Shown here: piece by piece, positions 54,457-64,000 of the stretch | Position numbering within the stretch: position 1 is the first letter of the stretch | Layout of the letters: each line of letters begins with the position of its first letter | Source: Urophycis tenuis | Lineage: Eukaryota > Chordata > Actinopteri > Gadiformes > Phycidae | Assembly: GCA_036785325.1 (NCBI GenBank) | Contig: JAXIVH010000033.1 | Span: forward strand, 1,964,227 to 2,028,226 | Reading direction: 5' to 3' | DNA length: 64,000 nucleotides | Translations under genes and position numbers: made by a program | The notes under the pieces: model-generated | The model's input: the letters and a program-made list of their open reading frames with translations, nothing else | Database searches by the model: none | What the model was told of the DNA's origin: nothing

Positions 54457-55100
54457 TTAAGGCCTGGTTATACTTCTCCGACTGCGTAATCCGTAATCCG
54501 ACTGCGTAACTACGGAGACCCCTCGAGCCCTCATAGTTCTCCGTCGTGGTGACGGATACGGAATGCAATTTCCGGCTTGACCAGTAGGGGTCGCTACGAA
54601 GACTGGCCATGACATTCAGGCAAGTAAATAAGTACAAAAAGAAAAAATAGTTAAGGGGATCAATTATTAAATAGAAAAGGGGATACATTATAAATTAAAT
54701 GCTTTTAAAAGTAAAAACCGTACACAAACTAAAAAAACAAACAAAAACAAACTATTTACAACAATTTAGTGCAATTTGCCACCGTCTCGGCTTGCATTTT
54801 GGAGCTTTATGCGTCCATATAGTAAAGCGTATATATGTAGCGTATATATGTAGCGTATATATGTAGCGTATATATGTAGCGTATATATATAGCGTATAAA
54901 GCGTATATGGCGCTGCCAGTACCAGGACCAATCGCAGCCCTTGCGGTCTCCGTTGTGCGTTGACGGAGTGACGGATACTTAAAAAATCTTTCAGGCCGAC
55001 GGAGACGACGCAGAGGCTCTCCGTCAGGCTCTCCGTCGGCGTAGAGGGCTCTCCGTAACCGACGTACGGCACTTTACGCAGGAGTATAAACTAGGCTTTA
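54457..55100. mobile_element. PIF/Harbinger-type MITE
   Basis: Element 54460-55097 (638 bp) between TTA trinucleotides at 54457-54459 and 55098-55100. Imperfect terminal inverted repeats are AGGCCTGGTTATACTTCTCC and AGCCTAGTTTATACTCCTGC. TSD length and ends fit PIF/Harbinger. A 15-bp repeat (GTATATATGTAGC) lies at 54828-54895. No transposase. Confidence 0.75.
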
Positions 55101-55165
55101 CAAAGTGTCTTTGTGGACGCGTGGCCCTGAGCCGTGGTGAAGCCCGCCTGTGACCCACCTTCCTG

Positions 55166-55698
55166 TTGGTGGGGACCATAGACTGTATATAAATATGGAC
55201 AAACCCTCCGTGACGTCACCCATAGACATTCTTAACAGCGGAGATGAAGCCTAAAATTGAGCTTCAGGGCGCCGCCATCTTGGACATTTCAGTCTGTGTT
55301 CTAAGCCCGCCTACCTCCGGCCAGACCAATCAAAGCCTTGAATCCGTGAAGGTCATGCCGTGATGACAGATGACAGCTGCCAATCAAGTTGATCACGCCC
55401 TTAATTATTCATAAAATAAATCCTTCTCTGTGCATTGAAATAATGGATTCTAAAAAAATTCACCCCCCTCACAGTTGTCATGGACTCGAACACTACTGAA
55501 AGACACCAAAACCGTTTTTTGAACCAGGCTGTAAACATGTTTATTTTGGCTGTAAAGTTAGACATTTTAACATGGGTGTCTATGGGAGTTGACTCCTTTC
55601 TGCAGCCAGCCTCAAGCGGCCAGTCCAGGAACTGCAAGTTTTTGCACTTCCGCATGGGCTTCATTTTTCAGCATGGAATGTTGCCGCTTGGTGGGGAC
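55166..55698. mobile_element. non-autonomous interspersed element flanked by 11-bp direct repeats
   Basis: Sequence starting CATAGACTGTATATAAATAT and ending GGAATGTTGCCGC is a family seen often in teleost genomes. TTGGTGGGGAC occurs on both sides (55166-55176 and 55688-55698). No terminal inverted repeat was evident, so the class is open. Confidence 0.65.
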
Positions 55699-55881
55699 GC
55701 ACACGCAGCGGGCGTTTAGGGGGCCAGCCCTGGAGGGGCCGGTCCTCTCCATCACGCCGCGGCCGGCGGCCATGTTGGCAGAGCAGCTCTTCAGGAGGGT
55801 CACAGCTCTAGGGGGGAAACACACTTGTTGGACGGCTTGTTTGGAGTGGGGTCTGGATCACGTGGGTGGCACCGAGTACAC

Positions 55882-56050
55882 CTGCACACACACCAACACA
55901 CACGCACACATCTACACACATGCTATGCACACACACACATCTACACACACGCTACGCACACACACCAAGACACACACACATCTACACACACGCTACGCAC
56001 ACACACACATCTACACACACGCTACGCACACACACCAACAAACACGCTAG
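55882..56050. repeat. CA-rich tandem repeat
   Basis: Units of ACACATCTACACACACGCTA with CA spacers. Another CA run lies at 56160-56195. 56200-57110 has no recognised gene. Confidence 0.9.
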
Positions 56051-57159
56051 TATGCACACACACTGTGCAGTGTGGCGTGTTTCTGCAGGTTCTCACCCAG
56101 ACCGTTTAAGGGCTTCAGATCTGGAACAACAGGTTGTGGTGTAAACATACACACACTCACCCCCACACACACACATACACACACACACACACACAAACAC
56201 ACTCACACAGTGGACACAACACAGAGTAAAGTGGGGAGCCTTGTTCCTCCCAGCTGGTGCTGTGAGAGAGGATCAGCAGACCATCTGTCTCCATGTTCTG
56301 AAGCCCACTGCGCTGGTCTGCCCTACCAGAGCCGTCTTTATCTGCCGCTCGTCCCGTGGCTTCCGTCCGTCTCTCTGTCCTGCGGGCCGCGGCTGTGTGT
56401 CTGTCTGGTGGTGTCGAGCGAGATGTTGTGGAACCCGTGGGGTTGGCTGTCCTCCAAACCACTCCACAACCTGTAGACACCGCAGGGTGGGTATTCAGTG
56501 TGCTCACCATCTGTGTGTGTGTGCGTTTGAGCCTGCGTGTTTGTGCATGTGTGTGCGATCTCATTAGTATTCTTTAAACACACCAGCGATGTACTATTTC
56601 GACTGCCATCCATTATTCTGGGGGGAAACGTTCAGCGTCCCTCTGAATACAAACTGTTTGCTGAACGCCGTTCTGATTCCTGTTGAGGCTGCAGCTCCAC
56701 GCTGCCTCATTCCTCACGGAGGATGTGCTCCTCAGATGCTGTCCTTAAAGGGTGACCAACAGTTAAAGGGTGACCAACAGTCAGACACGCTTGCATTGCA
56801 GACGTGACGCAGCGTTTTGGATCAGCACAGTTCAAGGTGTGCTGTGATGATCACCAGACCTGCTCTCACTGTGGTGTGGTTCTGGGTCCTTCCAGAGAGA
56901 ACAAGAACCACTCCTATATAACATGTGTTTCATCACATCCATGACCTCATTTTTATTTAAACCATGCTGATGACAATAATATCAATTGTTTATTGTTGAT
57001 ACTGGGAGCTGTATTGATCATCTGGACCACCGGGATGTCAGACTGGTGATAACTGGTGGTATAAGCGTGGTGATAACAGTGTGTTGATAAACGGTGAAGC
57101 AGGATGTGATATCTGGCAGCACGTCCTCCTCAGCCTCCGTCCTGCCAGGGGGACGCCAG

Positions 57160-58470
57160 CTTCTGTTAGAGCCCTGACTTTAATAACATTTTACATAACA
57201 TAACATGTATCTCAGCTTCTGTTAGAGCCCTGACTTTAATAACATTTTACATAACTGTGACAGTTTGACAACTGTCCCTGTCTAACTGCCTGTTTACCTG
57301 CCTATCAATAGCGCGCATTGATAGTGTATGAACAGTAAACATTCACGCACACAACATAGTCAAGCTATTTATTTAAGGAACAACACAACACATACGTACA
57401 GTCTCTCCTCTCACCGTGGCTCTGTACTGCAGTCTAAAAGAGTCAGGGTTGGGCTGAGGGCTTTAAATATGGTGTCAGGAAGCACCTGCTGCCACTAATT
57501 GGCCCAGATTGGGCCAAACCATTTTTCCTTGTGTCAAGGGGGGACACTGGACATTGACTTTGAGATTCATGAGCAACAAGCTTAAATGTATGTGTGAAAA
57601 TCATTTTCTGCAAGGTAAAATTAAGGTTAACATGCATGCTGTATTGTTGATGAGTTTATTCATGAGATCTGCAAAATACTACAGGATGATAATCCCCCTG
57701 TTGATTGGACCTGTCTAGTGGGAGGGGCCATGGGGTATAAAAGGGGTGAGCTGCTGCTGTCCTGACAGTCTGTTGTATGCTGTCGCCAGAAGAGGTGTCT
57801 GCATTGGGCAGGGTGCTCAGCTTTTCGTGAGATACCAAAGATCTCCTGAGATGTTTGGGTTCTGGCCTTCTCTGTATGTTTTGCACTTATTTGACACTTT
57901 GGGGGAATAAATGTTCAAAAACCGATTTGCAACCGTGTGCCTTGCCATCCTTTGGGTTTGAAAATCCAGTCTATTAAGGTTACATTACCTTCACCCGAGG
58001 CGGGGTGTGACAAACATAACATGTATCTCAGCTTCTGTTAGAGCCCTGACTTTAATAACATTTTACATAACATAACATGTATCTCAGCTTCTGTTAGAGC
58101 CCTGACTTTAATAACATTTTACATAACATAACATGTATCTCAGCTTCTGTTAGAGCCCTGACTTTAATAACATTTTACATAACAACATGTATCTCAGCTT
58201 CTGTTAGAGCCCTGACTTTAATAACATTTTACATAACATAACATGTATCTCAGCTTCTGTTAGAGCCCTGACTTTAATAACATTTTACATAACATAACAT
58301 GTATCTGTTACCACGGTGAGGGGGACGCCGGCTTCTGTTAGAGCCCTGACTTTAATAACATTTTACATAACATAACATGTATCTGTTACCACGGTGAGGG
58401 GGACAAGAGCTTCAGTTAGAGCTGTAACTTTAATAACATTTAACATAACATAGCAGAACATGTAACAGTT
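57160..58470. repeat. 56-bp minisatellite, split by a solo LTR
   Basis: Units contain CTTCTGTTAGAGCCCTGACT and TTAATAACATTTTACATAAC. Two units lie left of 57256 and about seven right of 58012; consecutive starts such as 58032 and 58088 give 56 bp. Right-hand units acquire a GTTACCACGGTGAGGGGGAC block. Confidence 0.95.
57256..58012 (+). mobile_element. solo LTR of a retrotransposon
   Basis: 757 bp beginning TGTGACAGTTTGACAACTG and ending GGGGTGTGACA, i.e. TG...CA termini. A TATA box GGGTATAAAAGGGG lies near 57732, and AATAAA at 57906 precedes the end, the order U3-R-U5. No internal coding region or second LTR is present. Flanking bases suggest only a short duplication (AAC). It splits a 56-bp repeat array. 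Confidence 0.8.
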
Positions 58471-58865
58471 ACCGCGGTGATGGGGACATGATTTCGGAAA
58501 CATTTTGCTCCACCTCGCTACAACTAGGTGAATATTGACATGTTGCCATGGTTACAAGGTAGAGTGAAGCTCACTGTGGTTGTGGGTGATAACCCAGTGA
58601 TAGTTTAGTATTCAATGATAACCATGGGAGGAAGTGATGACAAGAGGTCTCAAGTGATCCACTTTCAACAAGTGGTTAAATATTTAACAGTTGCCATGGT
58701 GACCTGAGTCAGTTGTCAACGCTAATTGTTCAAACTGGTTCAATATTTAACTGTAGCCATGGGGATGAGGCAGGAAGTGATCAGAGATGTCTTCTCTCCA
58801 GTCATTTGAGGATGACGCCATCACGTCATCACGCTTAAACCAGTGAGGGCTGACACATAATATGA

Positions 58866-59086
58866 CATGTCTGCACCTCCTCCAAGGGGCTGCTCCACGT
58901 CAACCACACGTCACTCTGCACCTCCTCCGAGGGGCTGCTCCACGTCAACCACACGTCTGCACCTCCTCCGAGGGGCTGCTCCACGTCAACCACACGTCTG
59001 CACCTCCTCCGAGGGGCTGCTCCACGTCAACCACACGTCTGCACCTCCTCCGAGGGGCTGCTCCTCCTTAACCACACGTCTGCACC
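58866..59086. repeat. 41-bp minisatellite, continuing at 59732-59765
   Basis: Five units of CGTCTGCACCTCCTCCGAGG plus GGCTGCTCCACGTCAACCAC. A further unit resumes after the MITE at 59732. 58480-58860 holds a few CCATGG-containing loose repeats. Confidence 0.95.
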
Positions 59087-59739
59087 AAGGTTATAATAGT
59101 TTTGGATTTTTCATTTTAGTTTAGTATTATTTAGTTTTGTCTTTTTTCCCTCAAATTCAGTTTTAATTAGTTTTTAGTTTGGGTTTGCTAGTTTTTATAT
59201 TTTCAGAAATGCTTAGTTTTAGTTTAGTTTTTATTAGTTTTAGTATTAGTTCTATTTTTTTCATACTTTGGGTTATTTGTCAGGTGCAGGATTCAAAAAG
59301 GTCAGAGTGAGTATTGTATAATAAAATCCAACAAAAGATATGTTTAAAAAATGAGGGTGAGTTAATAATGACTGACGTTTTATTTTTGGGTGAACTATTC
59401 CTTTGACCGCCATGGTGCTGCCTGGTCGACGTGAGGCGCAGAAAGGTGCTGTTGCTGCTAGCTGGCGTAAAACTGCCAGAACGGAATAAATCGATCATAT
59501 GAATTCAACCAATTGAGGCTTATAGTTAAATTGACAGAGACAAAAACGAAGGGAATTATATTGATAATTTCAATTTGTTTTAGTTCGTTTTCTAAACATG
59601 CAATACAGTTTCAGTTAGTTATCGTTTTTTTTCTTTTTATATTAGTTTTTATTTATTTCAGTTAATAAAATTGTTTTTTCAATTTTAGTTTTCGTTATTT
59701 CGTTCGTTTTCGTTGACGATAATAACCTTTGTCTGCACC
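59079..59739. mobile_element. AT-rich MITE with 8-bp TSD inserted in the 41-bp array
   Basis: Element 59087-59731 (645 bp) with inverted ends AAGGTTATAATAG and CAAAGGTTATTATCG. Duplication TCTGCACC at 59079-59086 and 59732-59739 is hAT-like. The interior is full of TTTTAGTTTAG-like repeats. A further repeat piece with GGGTGAACTATTCCTTTG lies near 59388. Confidence 0.8.
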
Positions 59740-59765
59740 TCCTCCAAGGGGCTGCTCCTCATGAA

Positions 59766-60639
59766 CCACCTCCCCAGTCGCTGTGCCCTGTGTGTCCCAG
59801 GAGGGAGCGCTGCAGGAGCCCATCGATCCCCGAGCAGCGCAGCGTAATCCGGGCTCAGCGCTGAGGCACGGAGTTCTGCTGAGCAGCCAAGGTCGTCCTG
59901 ATGGAGCACTGGGCGTGTCAGCAAGGAGCCTTCTGTTCCACTGCTGTGAGTCTTTAACCTTTATTAAAGCAGGAGGCTGCTTGCTGAGCGCACGGCTGGA
60001 GAAACACGCCTGGACACCTCGGGCACCGAGGTGTGTTTCTGGTGGCGTGGTGCCGCTGCTGGACCTTGTCCCGGTCCAGTCCTGTCATGGTTCCGGCAGA
60101 ACCAACACCTGCTCCTGAACGACCCGTCTCTACCGTCTAACCCCTACCTGCAGAATTCACAAGTCACTTTGGATAAGAATGCCTTCTGAATGAAGTTTCT
60201 CTTCTCAAGCTCTGGGGTGTCATCACCTCCTGTAGGGGGATGTCGAAGGTCATGAAGCTGGTTTGCTGGAGCGTGTTTGGATTAATTCATTCATACAGAT
60301 GTCTGGTTTGTCTGGACAGAACCAGGGCTCAACGTTTCCTGTGTTAGTTCTGATCTCTTTCTTCAGGCCAACGTTTGGACGAACAGCTGTTCAGTCAACA
60401 CTATGAACACAGCCAAGTAAGATGTGGGCAGAATAGTCTGCATTGGTGTTCCCAGCCCAAAGGTTCTGCGTGGGAACCCCCAGATGGAGTCTAGATGTGG
60501 GGCTCCCAGAGCGAGATGTACCCCCTGCTCCCTGATGATGTGTCGAGGTAACCAGCGCAGTCTGGACGTCAAACTGACTGCTGTAAGACACGCGCACACT
60601 TCACTGATTTAGATGTCAACCTGGACAGAGATACGTCCA
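59766..60639. other. intergenic, no recognised feature
   Basis: Mixed GC content; open frames present on both strands but none recognisable. Confidence 0.4.
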
Positions 60640-61070
60640 GAGCTGTCTCACTACTGTCTCACTCCAGAGCTGTCTCACTACTGTCTCACTAATGTCTCAC
60701 TACTGTCTCACTCCAGAGCTGTCTCACTAATGTCTCACTACTGTCTCACTCCAGAGCTGTCTCACTACTGTCTTGCTCCAGAGCTGTCTCACTACTGTCT
60801 CACTCCAGAGCTGTCTCACTACTGTCTTGCTCCAGAGCTGTCTCACTACTGTCTCACTCCAGAGCTGTCTCACTACTGTGTTGCTCCAGAGCTGTCTCAC
60901 TACTGTCTCACTCAGAGCTAATAATAATAACAATTCATTTTATTTGTACAGCGCTTTTCAAAGACCCAAATTCGCTTACACAATGAAACAAAAAACAAAG
61001 AAGACAAAGCTGTCTCACTACTGTCTCACTCCAGAGCTGTCTCACTACTGTCTCACTCCAGAGCTTTAAG
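60640..61070. repeat. about 26-bp minisatellite (GAGCTGTCTCACTACTG)
   Basis: About 13 units of GAGCTGTCTCACTACTGTCT plus CACTCCA, split by an inserted retrotransposon tail at 60918-61009. Confidence 0.95.
60918..61009. mobile_element. non-LTR retrotransposon 3'-tail fragment inside a minisatellite
   Basis: AATAATAATAACAATTCATT followed by TTATTTGTACAGCGCTTTTC and CCCAAATTCGCTTACACAAT is a common teleost LINE tail. Array units resume directly after it. Confidence 0.65.
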
Positions 61071-62024
61071 TCTGGCTCTCTGGAACTTGGAGACATAACA
61101 TAAAGTGATTGAAGGATACACCTACGTCATGTCAAATCTGCTTAGTAACATGTAATGTTTATACATTATAAGCCAATCAGAATGGGACACTCCTGTCATG
61201 CTGTTCCGATTTGAGACTTGAATATAATACACTGTGTTTCCGGGAGCAGGCAGAAGGAACTGAATCTCTTGCTTGATGAAATCCTCTGCTTCTCGTCATA
61301 CAAGACCAATAAACAACTTCAGCTTAAACTATATAGAGTTCCTGGCACTTCTTGTTCTTCGGCATCAACAACAACCTCCTCACTATCATTCTTCCATTCA
61401 AGGGTGTGATTCTAGTCCAAATCAAGTATTTATTGTTAAATATGTCAATATTTAAGAATAAATCAACTCTGTTCTGTTACATTCAGATCCAACATATGCT
61501 GATATACAGCATATGTACATATATACAATACTGTAAATACATTGGTGAATTGTGAGTGTTGTTTTTGATTTGCTAAAATGTGGCTGGCTCCATTTTAAAC
61601 CAACATGTGTTTGTCTCCACGATATCGTCTGGTGGTGGAAGCATAACATTGCGTTCGATGGGAGCAGCCTTGACATGTGGAAAGGTTCTGCTCTGTAAGC
61701 AGGACCTCAAAACCTGAGCGAATCTCTTTCTCACCGCTACTAACAGTGAGAGCTGCTCTGAATCCATCAGCTCCCACTGGCCACTCGAGGTGCTGCTGGC
61801 TTGTTTATGGCGGTCCCAGCAGATTCCATCAGGGGTCTGGCCTCCGCCCCGTGGGGAGTCAGTGCTCTGGTGTGGCCCTCCATCACCACGTCCACACCGT
61901 TAGCTTCAGCCAAACCACCGGCGTGATGCAGCCCAGTGCTGGAGGCCACACAGCCACAGGGCCTCCCTTCCCTCAGCCCTTCTCCCTTCAGCCCTGGAGC
62001 AGAGGACCCCCAGAGACCCTGGCC

Positions 62025-62425
62025 CCCGGACCCTGGTCCCCGGACCCTGGCCCTCAGACCCTGACCCTCAGACCCTGACCCTCAGACCCTGGCCCTCAGA
62101 CCCTGGCCCTCAGACCCTGTGCCTCAGACCCTGGCCCTCAGACCCTGGCCCTCAGACCCTGGTCCCCGGACCCTGGCCCTCAGACCCTGACCCTCAGACC
62201 CTGACCCTCAGACCCTGACCCTCAGACCCTGGCCCTCAGACCCTGGCCCTCAGACCCTGTGCCTCAGACCCTGGCCCTCAGACCCTGGCCCTCAGACCCT
62301 GGTCCCCGGACCCTGGCCCTCAGACCCTGACCCTCAGACCCTGACCCTCAGACCCTGACCCTCAGACCCTGTGCCTCAGACCCTGTGCCTCAGGCCCTGG
62401 CCCTCAGACCCTGACCCTCAGCTTA
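62025..62425. repeat. 12-bp minisatellite (CAGACCCTGGCC)
   Basis: About 33 units of CTCAGACCCTGG/CTCAGACCCTGA with CCCCGGACCCTGG variants. Longer blocks of about 120 bp recur. 61071-62024 has no recognised gene. Confidence 0.95.
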
Positions 62426-62502
62426 ATGTGTGGCTCAACACCTTCAGGGGGGTTATTACTACCAAGCTGGGCCTAGAGAACACATCTGAGTTCTGGGACA
62501 AG

Positions 62503-62830
<328 letters not shown>

Positions 62831-63763
62831 GTATATAAATCTAATACAGTACCCCAGAAGAATCCAGCATCCAGAACACTTGCTGACAGTGGATGCGACT
62901 GGGCAGGTACCTGACCATATTGGACCAAACTTCAATCACCTCAGCCCCGGGGTACTGAGTCAGGGACTGTTTGCACCCTGAATCAACTGTAGAAAATGAA
63001 GAACTCGATCCAATATTGATTTCAGCAAAACGTACACACAATCATCTCTCACTGCCTGGACCGTCAGCGCCTTGAACTATGACCAGGGACTCCATTTAAA
63101 ATAAAACCACTCGCACTCTTGGTTGACTCTGGAGTCGCCACCTGTGGGAGACCCAGACGTTCCTCCTGGATGAGGTTAGTGAGGAACAGCAGCACACTCA
63201 TTATCATCAGCAGAGATGGGTCTGGTACCGCCCGACCCGGCCGGCCGGACTGAACCACCGCATCAGCGACTTGGTGACAAGTGGCTGACCCTTGACCCCA
63301 TGGATGCGTGGCATGCTTGGTCAGCTGCATCCCTTCCGCAGAGCACCCAGACAGAAGCTGGCTCCTGCACGTCTTCTGGACCAGGACGGAACCACACGGG
63401 CCTCTTTGTTTCCCAGGCTCACAGGCGGGCTCCAAACGACGCGGGTGAAATGTAGAACTGCTGTGCTCGTGTGTAATGTCAAGATGTTTCCACACAGCCT
63501 GCTCTGACAAGAACATCCACCTGGGAGTGGACCTTTAAAAACCTGCTTTAGCTGGATGAGCGCTCAGGCGGCTGTGTCTGCTGGACCGGCCCAGCAGATC
63601 TTTACTGCGTGGTCCCGTGGCTCAGATGATCCTTCTGCTGGGTTCCTGCAGGCGGCTGTGTTAACTCCACAGCGCCGCTGGTCCTGACCATTCCATGAAG
63701 CTAATGAGCTCCATTGATTATGTAGTGGTGATGCCTGCTGACGCGGCTCTGCGCTGGGATTAG

Positions 63764-64000
63764 CTGGAGGGCTGCGTGGCCCTCGGCCCCCCGGGGCTCA
63801 TCGGAGAGCTGGGCCCTGCTCCTGTCGTGTGTAGAAGAAGAAGGCAGATGTTTGGAGAAGTTCTGCTGTTAAAGCAGGATATTGACGACTTGAGAGACAC
63901 GCTGAAGGACATTCCAGAGCTGAAGGGAATAAAGGATAGTGACAATAAAGTTTCTACTGCCTTACTTTGTCTACAGCTCCAGATACCAGGGGTCAGTGGT
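63764..64000 (+). CDS. possible partial exon of an unidentified gene at the window edge
   Basis: An open frame of 79 codons runs from just after a TAG (63761) to the window end. From about 63850 it reads MFGEVLLLKQDIDDLRDTLK and continues DIPELKGIKDSDNK, a heptad-like helix that does not look like random sequence. A possible splice acceptor (AAGAAGGCAG) lies just before 63850. Upstream, GPPGLIGELGP looks collagen-like but may be chance. I do not recognise the family. An AATAAA at 63943 could instead mark a 3' end. Confidence 0.3.
   Translation, partial: MEGCVALGPPGLIGELGPAPVVCRRRRQMFGEVLLLKQDIDDLRDTLKDIPELKGIKDSDNKVSTALLCLQLQIPGVSG

Overview
This is a nuclear genomic window from a ray-finned fish, most likely an acanthomorph teleost. 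Three things point there: a single-exon serotonin receptor gene of vertebrate type, a split gene with GT/AG introns, and interspersed repeats typical of teleosts (tRNA-derived SINEs, hAT and PIF/Harbinger MITEs, non-LTR retrotransposon 3' tails). There is no operon, CRISPR array or other bacterial feature. Nearly all long open reading frames outside the two genes are artefacts of tandem repeats.

Two genes are supported. htr1b (minus strand, 10361-11518) is a complete intronless 385-residue 5-HT1B serotonin receptor. mei4 (plus strand, 13014-44767) is a five-exon gene for MEI4, a factor needed for meiotic DNA double-strand breaks. All exon junctions are GT/AG, the phases agree at every junction, and the predicted protein is 458 residues. 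The two genes are divergently transcribed with start codons about 1.5 kb apart. Human HTR1B and MEI4 are also neighbours (6q14.1), so this is conserved synteny in compact form. A possible partial exon of a third, unidentified gene runs off the right edge (63764-64000).

Layout: 1-4 kb, a nested hAT transposon (ZMYM-like inside ZBED-like) and a double perfect palindrome. 4-10 kb, repeat-rich flank 3' of htr1b, with a 21-bp array and a G-rich array. 10.4-13 kb, htr1b and the shared upstream region with a large CT tract. 13-45 kb, mei4, whose introns hold most of the minisatellites, two hAT MITEs and a well-delimited SINE with 12-bp target-site duplications. 45-64 kb, gene-poor sequence with more minisatellites, a PIF/Harbinger MITE, a solo LTR inserted in a 56-bp array, a hAT-like MITE inserted in a 41-bp array, and long GT tracts.

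The two genes do not work together: one is a neuronal Gi/o-coupled receptor, the other a meiotic recombination factor. I found no previously undescribed multi-gene system. The strongest unusual signals are the extreme minisatellite density in and around mei4, a 9-residue repeat expansion inside its last coding exon, a set of perfect short-loop inverted repeats that look like template-switch mutations, and mobile elements that landed inside tandem arrays.
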